Source: Trachythela sp. YZ-2020 (lineage: Eukaryota; Cnidaria; Anthozoa; Malacalcyonacea; Clavulariidae). From it: a stretch of 64,000 nucleotides of DNA. The stretch lies in the NCBI GenBank assembly GCA_016169945.1, contig JADLSH010000379.1, positions 3,903,501 to 3,967,500 of the forward strand, given 5' to 3'. The notes below the pieces were generated by a model that made no database searches, was not told the DNA's origin, and saw nothing but the letters and a program-made list of their open reading frames with translations. The position numbers were made by a program, and so were the translations under genes. Positions 47,101 through 59,100 of this stretch are shown one piece after another (positions within the stretch are counted from its first letter, which is position 1; every line of letters starts with the position of its first letter).

Positions 47101-50100
47101 CTCGAAGTGCAAACGCACACTAGATCTTGAGTCTAACGCCTTTACCAACTCGGCCATCCTAGCATTTATATTTTAAGGCCATAAAATAGGATTTAAATTG
47201 TGGGGAAAATTCATGGTTTGGGCAATGTCGTTAAACTACAATGTGTTCACCCATGTACAAGCGGTTAAGTTGTAACAATAACCTAGCAACCATGCAATTA
47301 AGCGTTGGGTCCAAGACGGTTTTATTTCATAGCTCGCTAAATCAATTTGTTTTAAATCGTCTACACTTATTCGAACGGCTTCTCGCACTGTTTCAGTGTC
47401 ACAAAAATCGCTCACTTTGCAAACTAAAGTCAAGTAAGACATAATTCTGCAAAAATTTGAAGGCTGTAACTCTTGATATGCTTGACATAAATTTTCAAAT
47501 ACATTATCTCTTCCAATACTACATATCATGGAGTTATATCTATCTTCATGATTTTCTAAAAGCAGTTTGGTGTAAAACCGTAAAGTATCCTTCGTTATTT
47601 TCCCTAAAAACTTCCAGAATCAGCTGTTCTGCCATCTTGGAACAAAATGGCGAACTATCGGAAACCTCTCGTTGTTTTAACGTCATCGGAATGAATCTAA
47701 TTATAAATGCTCATAATATGCATAACTCGTACTCGGAATTGTTCGGATTATCTTCGGAAATGAATCTAATTATAAATGCTCATTAATATGCATAACTCAT
47801 GAATTCTGCAGGTAACTAATTAAAATTCATGCATAAAATGGGGCCATTAAGCCCGAGATATAACCACAGTATAGAGACGACCAGTAGGGCCACTCATTTG
47901 AAATTTTGTGTGGCCGCTCATTACGCATTGGCAGCCAGTCAATTGCTTTTCCTGGCCAATAAACAAGCTGGACTAACTTTCCTGGCCAGTAAACTGCATA
48001 TTTTTGCATAAAAAGCCGGCTACATGTTGCATCGCCGAGTGGCCCTACTGGTCGTCTCTATACTGTGATATAACTACTCAGTGCGTAACTTCACATGTGT
48101 TCTTTGGAAAGTGCTTCTGCACTGATGATTGAGGAATGTTCAGTTCCTCATTATACAGTGAACTTTCCTGGCTTTCGTCTGTGTATAATTGTGTGTATTA
48201 TGGAAACTATCACAACTTTATTATTGCACACGCAACGCACGGTCAACACTTTTTCATTGTTCTTACGCACTTTTGAGCCGAATTTGAGAAACATTTGAAA
48301 AAGGCAAATTTAGGATCCGAGGAACATTGAACACTTCTTCCAGGTTTGAGAAGAGTAATGTATCTCCGCCATGTTGCCTTATGACGTCATCCCTCGAGTA
48401 TATAAGGAGCTAAGATCCAACTTTAGATCACCACTGATGAAGACACTAGACTGGAGTGTCAAAACGTAGGGTCGTAAATGCAATTCAACCGCTGCTTTGC
48501 ATTCAAAACATGTCAGACCACATATATTTATTAGCAAAATAAATACACATGCTGTCTTCCACAAAACAAAACAACTATCTACACTGTTCATCCATCATTA
48601 TCATGATATTTCATCATCAATGACATTCATTATTACCTTTTGAGCCTCTTCTTTATCTGTACTTTTATCCTGGTCCTTTCTAAGAATAACATAAACAATT
48701 TTAGATTAAAAAGGCAAGACAGTTATATTTTTTTTCCAAAAGGAAGGCAGTGGTACAGAATGTCTATGACTCTATGAGTTCTTCCTCGTGCATCTCTAAA
48801 TCTGTGTCTCTACAGTAGCCCAACTTCTATGAACAAAGTAATGTTTACGTTGGTGTTGCTTGGTTCGCTCCATTTTTATTCTTTTCTTTCTTCCCTTTAA
48901 AGTAGTCTTCTCTAAATGACAGAGAAAATAAGATTACATGATTGTATTGCAAATTTAAACTGTTTGGATATGATTGTACAATTGAAGTAGTTATCAAAGA
49001 ATGAGTTACTTGGTCATGTATGTGAGCTCATTGTCTTTATATTTAAGATCTTTGCTTGCAACAAATGCAAGCGCTTCTTCTTTGGTTTCAAATTCAACAA
49101 AAACTGAACCTTTGAAGGTTCTATTGTCATCAATGGTTCGTTTCATCTTGATAGTTACACACTGAAAAATAGACGAAGAAAAATAACCAAATTTTGCCTC
49201 AAGAATTAGATACCTTTCTACAGGTTTATCATACTGACAGCAGGCCTCTGAATTCAGGTCGGCAATTGTCAAATGCCGACCTGATTGCTGACCTTTGTCA
49301 TGTCAGGATGGCAAAAGATAGCCAACTTACAATCATATTTTGTGATTTGAATTTAGAGTAAAAGGAAAAGCATATGGAGAAATGTTCTTCTGTTGCGTTC
49401 TGGTAAATATTGACAATAGTAATACAGACCTGTAGAAGGTTTAGGTGGTGGATATTTCGAGTGAAATATCCACCACCTAAACCTTCTACCTTAATTTCAA
49501 TTTGCCGACCTGTTTTCGTTTCAGCTCAGAAAAACTTTGCCAACCTGATTTTTCGCTAATTCAGTGGGCTGCTGACAAATAGATACAGTAAACAGACAGA
49601 CCAGTGAGCAAACAGACAAGTATATAAATATATGACGTGTGAACTCGTAAACAGACAAACCAATTAACAAACAGACATGTATAAACATGTAATTGACATG
49701 CAATACAAGCATCATTCATTGGTCTGTCTGTTTGTGTTTGAATGTCAGTTACATGGCTATACACTTGTCTGTTTGTTAAATGGACTGTCTGTTTGTTAGC
49801 ATACTTATCTGTCCTTGACATGTCAAGTACATGATTATATGCCTGTCTGTTTGTTCATTGGTCTGTTTGTCTGTTTATTTGTTCACATGTAAATCACGTG
49901 CATAAAAATATTGAAGTCAAACCTTTCCTTTGTCTTCAAAAAATTCTTCAAGTTCGTCCAAGGTTGTTGCTTCGGGAAAACCTTTCTAAAGATATGAAAC
50001 AAACAATTTATGTTAGGATGAGAAAATGTATTTTATTGCCATTGAAAAATACAAAATCATGTCCTACTGGCTAAAGGTTTGTTTACACACCGCGATTTGT

Positions 50101-53100
50101 CAGGCCCATTTCAGACACATGTTAACCCATTAGCTTGCAATGCACCCTACTTTAGTATTTTACTCTGTCTAACACCAGACTATTTTACTCGTCAGTGGTA
50201 GGGTACTGCCAGTTAATGGGTTAAATTTGTGGCAAGTGTCAACTGACAACATCACCAACTGAAAATATTCATCATAAACATTCAGCAACACCTAAAAATA
50301 GGCCCAAAATATCACAGCATGAAAACACAACTTAACTACAAATATATAAGATATATAGTCATTATCAATTTACTGCTTATAGAATTAGTTTAAAGGACAT
50401 TGGCAACAAAAAAATTTATTGTCTCATTTGAAAGAACGTTTAAAATTATTTGTAAAATCTTGTTACTGATTTTTCATATCTTGCTTGGTTCTTGAAATAT
50501 TTTGACTGAAAGCAATGAGCTGTCCACCATCTTGGATTATTGAGGATATGCATGTTACGTCACAAGTGGGGTCACGCTAGTTTTTTTATCGTGACAGCCA
50601 GTGATCAATATGAGCCCAAAACTCGAGTTTTGGTTGCTATTTCAAATTTAGAATTGAATAAAAACCTTTTGATTGTTACTCAGTAACTTAAAAGTAATTT
50701 TATAAGGCTAACCCCACTCCTGACGTCATCAAAACGATAGTTAATGAGGTTAAGAATTAATTCAAGATGGCGGACAGCTCATTGCTTTCAGTCAAAATAT
50801 TTCAAGAGTTAAGCTTGTTACGAAAAATTTGTTACAAGATTTTTTAGATCATTTTAAACGTTCTTTCAAATGAGACAATAAAATTTTTTGTTGCCAATGT
50901 CCTTTAAGTAACACTACTTACACAGTAAACTGTTTTCTCTTTTGCTGTCAAGTTATATTCATCATTTAATTCTGGCATAGGTTTTACTCGACGCAGCTTC
51001 GTGTTGGTATCATCAACCTGGAATAAATTGCAGAATGAATACCATAGAAATGATAACTTTGGAAAATATTGACTTGGGAAAACTGGTTCTTGACTCTGAG
51101 TTTGTCAAGAATATATCTCGAACGTGCGGTGCCAGTGTGGGTAGAGTATAATGAAGATTTGGCGGTTGAGTTGTGTAAAACTACCTGAAAAATACAATAA
51201 GAACTTTGACAGTTCGACGTCTCGAGCGAAGGCCCTACGTCTGGAAATTAGTAGAGCGGGTCGGGGAAAAACATGTGCTTTTATAGTGAATACAAAAGCG
51301 ATCACGTGATGAAAAATAAACCAATCAGATGGATTTAATCAAAACAAACTATAAACAAAATATGGAAATCACATCACAAAAAATATTAGCATATAAGGAG
51401 CAGCGAATAAAACAAGAAAGTGAGAAATTATGGAACTATGTATGAGATAAGGTGAGATGTAAAGTATCTGCTGATGGCAGGCATAAACAGATAGGAGTTA
51501 AATGTAAGAGAAGCGCTCATTAATGCCGAGAGGGTGAATGGTGCCAAGTTGGGAAATGAGACACATTTCTTGCCTTTTGCAGCTATCATTGCTGCCAGAA
51601 ACTGGACATTGAGCTGTGTCAGAGGTGCATTCGCCTATAGAAATCTGTGTATAGGCGCACCTTGTTCTGGTCCAAAATAAGCCACTATAATCATAGTTTA
51701 TAGAAGGATAACAATAATATCTATATATAAGATTCTAATAAATAATAGCATTGAAAGCATAAAAACGAACAGTAATAGTGTATGGAGTGATATTTTTATA
51801 CTGGAAGGCAATGTTTGATGCTGTAAGAACTCTATTTACTCATTAGAATCAACCGTTGTTTGTTGAACAATCTCATACACTTAGATTTTGATAACTTAAA
51901 GGCGCTGAGGCAGGGCTCGAATTAGAGGAGAAAAATCGATTAGCAAATTTTCTTAATGAAAATTTTAAAGGAATTTTAATTTTGCAAAGTGCAAACACTG
52001 ACAAAATGGCGGCCTTTTTTTTTGCGAATTTCGTGAATATTTCGGATGAATTTCAGCCATATTCTGCTTTTTACACATCCTTTTAGTACAAAACTAAAGT
52101 AGGGAACAAAACACTTGTGGGGAACACGTTGTAGAAGCCCAGACTTTCACAAAGTCACAAATCACGAGGTCACAAACTTGTACGTTTTTAGGATAATTTT
52201 TACACCCAATAAGATAAATTTTAAACCCAACAGCAACAAGTACAAAGTTATCAATAAATCCCAACCCCTAATCACTAAAAGTATAGCACCTAAAATTCAA
52301 TTAGTAAACTATCTAAAGTACTCAATTGTCATCGTCGGCAAGTTCTCCAACTCTCTGTTCTGCAGCAACTGCTGCATCTCGCTTCGGACGAAACGGCATC
52401 GCCTTGGGATCCAGTCTGTCATCTTTCGAAGGTTTCTTCACTTCGCTCTTTAACTCTAGAGGATAGAGATGCTGGACTGCCCTTTCCAGGTTAGATTTTC
52501 CGCAACGCAACTTGACAGCCCGAACAATTCCGTCACGTCCAGGAAATAACTCTTCCACGATACCGAGTGGCCACTTTCCGCGATTCCTTTCGTCACTACG
52601 TACGATAACTACGTCTCCAACAGCGGGAGAAATAACCTTATGTTTCTTATTGCTATGGTGCCGTTCACGTAATGCAGTTAGATACTCCCCGGTCCATCGT
52701 TTCCAAAGCGCTTCCTTACATGACCGTAAATGTCTTGCTCTCTTGCGTAGAGTCACGTCTTCTTCTCGCCAAGGTTCCTGCTCGGGCAGGCGACTCGTCC
52801 GTTGGAAAAGAAACGCCGAAGGAGTTAGGAGAGGGAGGTCAATGTCTTCTTCTACGTAGGACAGGGGACGGCAGTTCAGTTGAATTTCAACATCGAGGAC
52901 CACTTCTGTAAGTTCACTCCAAGAAAGCGTACCTCCCCCATCGCATTTGTAAAACGCACGCTTAAAGATCCCCACCAATCTCTCAAACTGTCCACCCCAC
53001 CAAGGGGCACGGCTCAAATTAAATTTCCAGTGTATCTGCTCATCGGCCAAATAGCCTTGGAGTTCCTCGTCCTTTCTAATTTGCTTCAGCCATCTCGCAG

Positions 53101-56100
53101 CCCCGATGAACGTACCACCGTTGTCAGATACCATCTTCACTGGCCTACAGTACCTCTACGTGCAACCAAACGCTTAAGGTGGTCGTATCCCTTTCTCTGG
53201 TCATTTTTTCAAAAAAAAATTTTGTGTCATTTTGGGTATTTTAAATATTGTAGATTTAGAATTTGTAATTACTTTTGTAATTACAAAAGTAATGTATGAA
53301 GCAGGAGCATTCTGAAGCATTCTGAAGCCTTCTGTAAGGTACATTTACCAAACTGAAACTTTCGCACTGGATTTTCTCCGATTTGTAATTTGACAGGAGT
53401 CAGCAATACCTGTGACATTGTAATTTTCTAGGTTTTTATTATAGAAGCTTCATATTTTGCACATTTATAGCCTGTACCATTGTCTAGTGCCTGACACTCT
53501 TCAAATTTCAATATTTTTCATTATTGATGAATTATTCACAAATTGCATCATAAATATCTCAATAAAAGTACAAATAATGCAACAATTCCAATTTTTGGCT
53601 CTAAAATGTTTATTAAAGAATTTTGAAAAAAAATAAAGAGTGTCAGGCACTAGATCAGGTTCTAAGCTTTTCAAAAATATATCGTTCATTAGATTTGGGT
53701 AATTGGTTCATGAGATATGATGTTTGCGCCGCTAGGCAATTATGGCCTAATTAGCGGCCGCCATATTGGATAATTAGTGTAATTAGTGACTTTGTGAAAA
53801 AATTTTTGCATAGGTCATTTTACTTCACCTTACCCTTTCAGAAAATGATATTTTCACTTTATTATCTTTAAAATTGAAAAAAAAAGGTTAAAAGGGATAC
53901 GACCACCTTAAGGCTGCCAAGAAAAGTAGCTGTCTCAAGATTAGGAAGGATCTCCAAATGCAATGCTCTTGATAAACTACATGCGTACAGGACCAAGTAT
54001 GCTTTTCCTTCAACTCGTGGAGACTTTCGGTAGCGAATGGGGCCTGCAAAATCCACGCCAACGATTTCGAAGGGCGCAGAGCCCTCTGTTCTTTCTTTGG
54101 GTAACAGACCAGGTGGAGGAACAGCAAGTGCTCGAGCTTGAAAGCGTTTGAATCCCCAACACGACTTTATCACTTTCTTCGCTAGTTTCCGTAGTCGAGG
54201 AACCCAGTATTCTTCACGGACACGGGCCATGGTGAGACCGATCCCACCATGTATCGTATGGTAGTGCTCGCGTTGGACCAATTTCTCAGTGAACAAGCTT
54301 GCATCCGGCAGGTACACAGGATAACGACCTTGAATTCGACCACGGCATTCGAGCATCCCGCTGGCATTTGCTTGTAGATTCAGTTGAAGTTTGTCATCAG
54401 GAAACTTCGCTGCGGTTTCTGCACAGAACTGAACTCGTCGTATCCACCACTACATCTGCAACTCTAGTTCAGCTGACGTAAGAGGACCGCTAGCCATTGG
54501 AGTACTACGACATTTGCTTAGGAATCTTTTCATCCATGCACAAACTCTCAACGTTTCTTCAGGCTACCTCGCTCGAGTAGATCGTCAAATCCATCCCTTT
54601 CGCTCACCCGAAACATGCGTAACCAACTCTCCCTTTAAGATCTCTAATTTCTTAACAATGATGTAGAACGACGCCCCTTCAATCGTCTCAAGTTTCCCCA
54701 GTGTTCGTTGGCTCTCGACGTTAAACAATAGTTGTTCATAAAATTTATGAATTTTACGAACATCGCGCTCGGTAACAGGCTGTAGCTCTAATAAGGCAAT
54801 GATATAGTGGCCGGCAACTTCACTAGGGTGACCATATTTGTCGCGTAAATACTTTATGGCGCGTTCATAACCTTCATCTGTAAACGGCAGACAGTCAAGA
54901 GCACTTCTAATACGTGGAACAACGAGTTCCTTTAGGTGTGAAAATTTGGTGATAGCTGGTACTTTTTGACTATCTACTATGGCATTGAATTGACCTTCAA
55001 ACCGAACCCAAAGGAGTGCCATTGAATTTAGTAATAGTAAGTTTCGGTAGTTTTACCGCCGCAGAAGCTTTGTCACAAAGCTCCTTTTGTTTGAGTTCGG
55101 CTTCAAGCTTTTGTTCGATTAATTGTTTTTCAAACCCAATCACAGTTTCTTGCCGTTTGGCTTCTTCGGCCATTTTGACTTCATCGACAATTACTTTAGC
55201 GCACTTAGAGAGTTCAGCGCAAGACTTATCAGCGTGCGAAAGCTCTTGCGCGATCTCCTGAGACCATATTTCGACCGCTTCTTCCGATTCACCCGTGCTA
55301 AATGTTGCTTCTTCGATAGAGCTACGTAGATCTTCGGCAGCTCTAGCTAAATTTAAGATGGAAATACGGTGCCGTTCGACGGCTTCTTTATCACGTTTTG
55401 CTATGATTCCCTCGGTTTGTTTAAGTTTAAGACGTAACGTTTTTAGCTTAGAGTCCATCTCTGTGAGTTACTTTTTCATGGACATGATTTAAGTCACGGT
55501 CCTTCACAGTCTCGAATGGTCACGCAAGGCTTTTCATGCAGAAGAAGAATTAGAACATACTCACAGTTTTTGACTTATCACCCCACTAATGTGCATGTTT
55601 CCGACACACTAAGCAAAAGTTTACCTTAAATGCTGAGTTTGCAAAATCAAATTTGCACATCGTTTGGAAAAGTGATATGCAATTTTCACTATTTTGGCCA
55701 AAACGATGTGCAAATTGCACACCGTTAATTCGAACCCTGCGCTGAGGCGCATGTGTGTATATATTTGAATATAAGCGCATGCGCCTATATCTGGGGGGTG
55801 CTTATATGCGGGGAAATAGGGTATTCAGAAAACACATAAACACTAACAATGGCTAACAATATATTGTACATCCTACCTCTATAAGGCCACTCCCATGCTT
55901 ACTTAAAGCATCTCCAATAATACCATGAACAATTGCCTATATATTAATAAATTTCAATACCAAGTATTACTGTAGAACCATAAAATACAAAGCTCAAGAC
56001 AACAAAAATTTAAAGTGGTCAAAAACAATGAGAGAATCACCTGCATACGAGCAAATGTCATGAGACATTCCATTGTGACCCCTATAAATTTGATTGGTTA

Positions 56101-59100
56101 AGGGAAATGAAACAGTACTGTACATACAAACTATAGAATGGTACTTAAATTTTCTTCTTCAATACCTCTGCCAGGGGGTTACTATATGTTTTCACCTGGG
56201 CTTGTTTGTGCGAGTGTTTGTCTGTGAACACTATAACTAAAAAAATACTACACCAAAAATTTGTGAAGCTAATGGCCTTTAAGGCCAAGGCGATTAAATT
56301 GGATGAAAAATTGACAAATTAAAGTTGTCTTTGAATTGAATGCGTACAGTACCGCTCACATGAAACTTAACTTCAAGAAGCGAGCGAGTTTCGTGATCGA
56401 GTTACGAGCAAGTTTCGTGATCGAGTTACGAGCAAGCATGTAACGAGCGAGAAATGTCTCGAATCACATTACGCATTGAGAATCTATACACAGTGTTTGT
56501 TAACCCGTTTAGCTTGCAGTGCGCCCAGATGTGCCGTACTTCAGTATTTTACTCTATCTAACGCCAGACGATTTTACCAGTCAGTGGTAGGGTACTGCCA
56601 GTTAATGGGTTAACAAAACTATCTGCCAGTGTCTCTTGTTAACCCATTAGCTTGCGATGTGCCCAGTTGGGTAGGGTAACATGTTTAAGCCGCAGTTTAA
56701 TCCAGTTCTTGTATATGACATTACAGTATATTACATGTACGATATATTACGCTTATTACGATCATATAACATATTTATTGAGAGATTGCGATTCTTGTAA
56801 AACCTAGGACCTTTCTAAAAACATCAGCAGGATAAGATCACTTGCAATTATTCTTGAAAGTCCCTGGCAAGTACTCGCGAATGGCTTTCGAGACTATTGC
56901 GAACTCGCGAATGGCTTTCGAGAATATTGTTACAAGAAACAAGCGAGACGTCTCGTTAGCCTTTGAGTATGTGTTATTTTCTTGAATGGTTACGTTTCAT
57001 GTGAGTGGTACTGTAAATATAGTGCATCATTGTATAATTTATGCACAAATACTTAAATTAATTTGCTGGCTGAAGGTATGCAATCTATGAGTGCCCTCCA
57101 GTTAACACTGCATTAATCTAATATACATTCTATTGAGTACTCAGAAAGGATACAACCATCATCTTCCTCTATCTTCTGTAGGAGAAATTTATCTCTGGGT
57201 AGATTTTTATCACCAAAGTAATACTAGAAAAGAAAAATATAGTTTTGGTATCATTGTAGGCCATGGTATAGGTTAACTGGAATGAATCGGTTATTTTTAA
57301 AGATCAGTTACTCCGGTTACCTTATTTTGAAATAACCAACTAACCGAAAAACAGATTCAGAATTTGAATAAAAACCAGTGCTCTGTGTGTGTTGATATAA
57401 CGAAGGACAAGTTTTGTTAAATTAATGTCTCAAATGTATTTCAAAACTGTATAGAACGTTCTAAGCAGGCTTTTAGCCAGGATGCCAAAACTGGCCGTCC
57501 AAAAATACCGTGGGTGTGGCCACCAATTGTCGCGATGGTGGTAAAAAAAAACACGGCGCTTGAAATCAATTGTCAGATGCTCATAATTCTGTGTGTTTTT
57601 GACAAAAAAGCATCAAAATGTATGCAATAGCTAAAGCAAACAGCAGCTAACACCTCTGGAAGTCTTCAAGAAATATAACAAAGTTTATAAGTTGCCAATT
57701 AAAGAAAATATTTTCCTAGGCCGTGGACCCATGACCGTCTATTAAAAAGTAGCCGTCTAAATTCAAAAGTGGCCGTCCTTACGACGGTTGGACGGCTGCC
57801 TGGCTAAATGCCTGGAGTTCTAAGCGATCGGGTGACAACATGCCATTGGAAATTCACATGGTTCGAGAGAGACTTCTCAAAGAAGCTGTTATTCTTCAAT
57901 CAGACGAGAAGTGGACGATTCAACTCCACCTCCAGAACATTTGAGAAAAGAAAGTAGCGCCTTGGAATATTGACAAGTTTAAAAATGCTAGAGAATAGAC
58001 TCCTTTCATAATTCAGATGAGTTTAAATATTCTTTTATGTGCATCTTAATAAGCCTCATTGACCTCGTTCAGGTTAATAAATTCTATTCAATTTCAGTCA
58101 CAGAAACGAGGCTGATAAGGCTTATTAAGATGCACATAAAAGAATATTTAAACTCATCTGAATTATGAAAGTGGTCTATGTACTGCCGTCTGCCTTGGAA
58201 TATTGACAAGTTTAACAATGCTAGAGAATGTACTGCCGTCTGCAGCCCAGTGACCACATGATGGTTTGTCCACTGAAATTGGCTATATTACACATCCGGT
58301 TATAGACAGTATTATTAGCACTCCCAAGTGAGCTTAGCTGAACCCTGAAAAGGTTGATATGCTGGTATTTTTAGCAGAGAACTTATAGACAAGTGAATGT
58401 TTAGTTAACTCTTTAAATGTTTCATATGTACATCTAAAACTCATTAATAATTCATAAGCAAAACACAAAGGAAATCACCACCGTATCGTTGTCTTGATAC
58501 CACGGTAATAAACACCCATAAATTAACTCGACTTTCGCGTTGAATTTCTCTTTAAATACTGGTTTGTTTGAGATGTTGTGTAAACAACTCGTTTCTCGTG
58601 TTTCATCAGGGGACCAAACACTCGAAAACAATAAAACACTCGCGCTTCGCGCTCGTGTTTCATACCGTTTTCTCGTGTTTGGATCCCCTGATGAAACACT
58701 CAAACTCGTTGTTTACATATAACATCATTATTATTACATCCATCTTTTTATTAACCCATTAGCTTGCAATGTACCCAGATGTGCCCTACTTTAGTATTTT
58801 ACTCTGTCTAATGCCAGAAAATTTTACTCATCAGTGGTAGGGTACTGCCAGTTAATGGGCTGGCTTAATATAAATATATAATTCAGATAAAACGCATGTT
58901 TTCTGTCATAATATAATTGTTCAAAAGACTTGGAGTCAGTTATTTCATTACGGTTTTTTCGGGTATTTCGTTACGGTTATTCTTCAAAACCACCTCAGCC
59001 TAGTGTAGAACAGGCCATTTGGCCATATTTAAAGTTGTGTAGAGTTCTGACATTTCAAGCAGAGACAATCTCTATCAAGAGGGCCTTGGCTCACAATAGA

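Larger units (their letters stand above)
33094..48078. mobile_element. About 15-kb inverted-repeat composite structure in a La intron
   Basis: The outer ends (AGTAGTTATATCTCGGGC, then TTAATGGCCCCATTTTATGC and ATGAATTTTAATTAGTTA) appear at 33094-33197 and, inverted, at about 47780-48078. Going inward, both arms continue with AACAACGAGAGGTTTCCG, AAGATGGCAGAACAGCT, tRNA-Leu sequence and ORF B. The right arm is the fuller version; the left arm has deletions in ORF A/tRNA and in ORF B. Between the arms lie three GPCR copies, an inverted second copy of ORF C and unrelated MITEs. A 15-bp duplication (CAGAGTATCTCGGGC) exists only in the left end. It could be one large element with long inverted ends, or two copies that landed head to head. 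No integrase or polymerase of its own is visible. Confidence 0.6.

Noticed and set aside
46580..47176. 198-aa + strand ORF
   Set aside because: It is antisense to ORF B and runs through the tRNA-Leu gene, so it is a shadow.
33094..48078. Endogenous large DNA virus genome
   Set aside because: tRNA, a possible Bcl-2-like ORF and a receptor are suggestive, but no polymerase, capsid, ATPase or integrase was found, and the receptors look like host genes.
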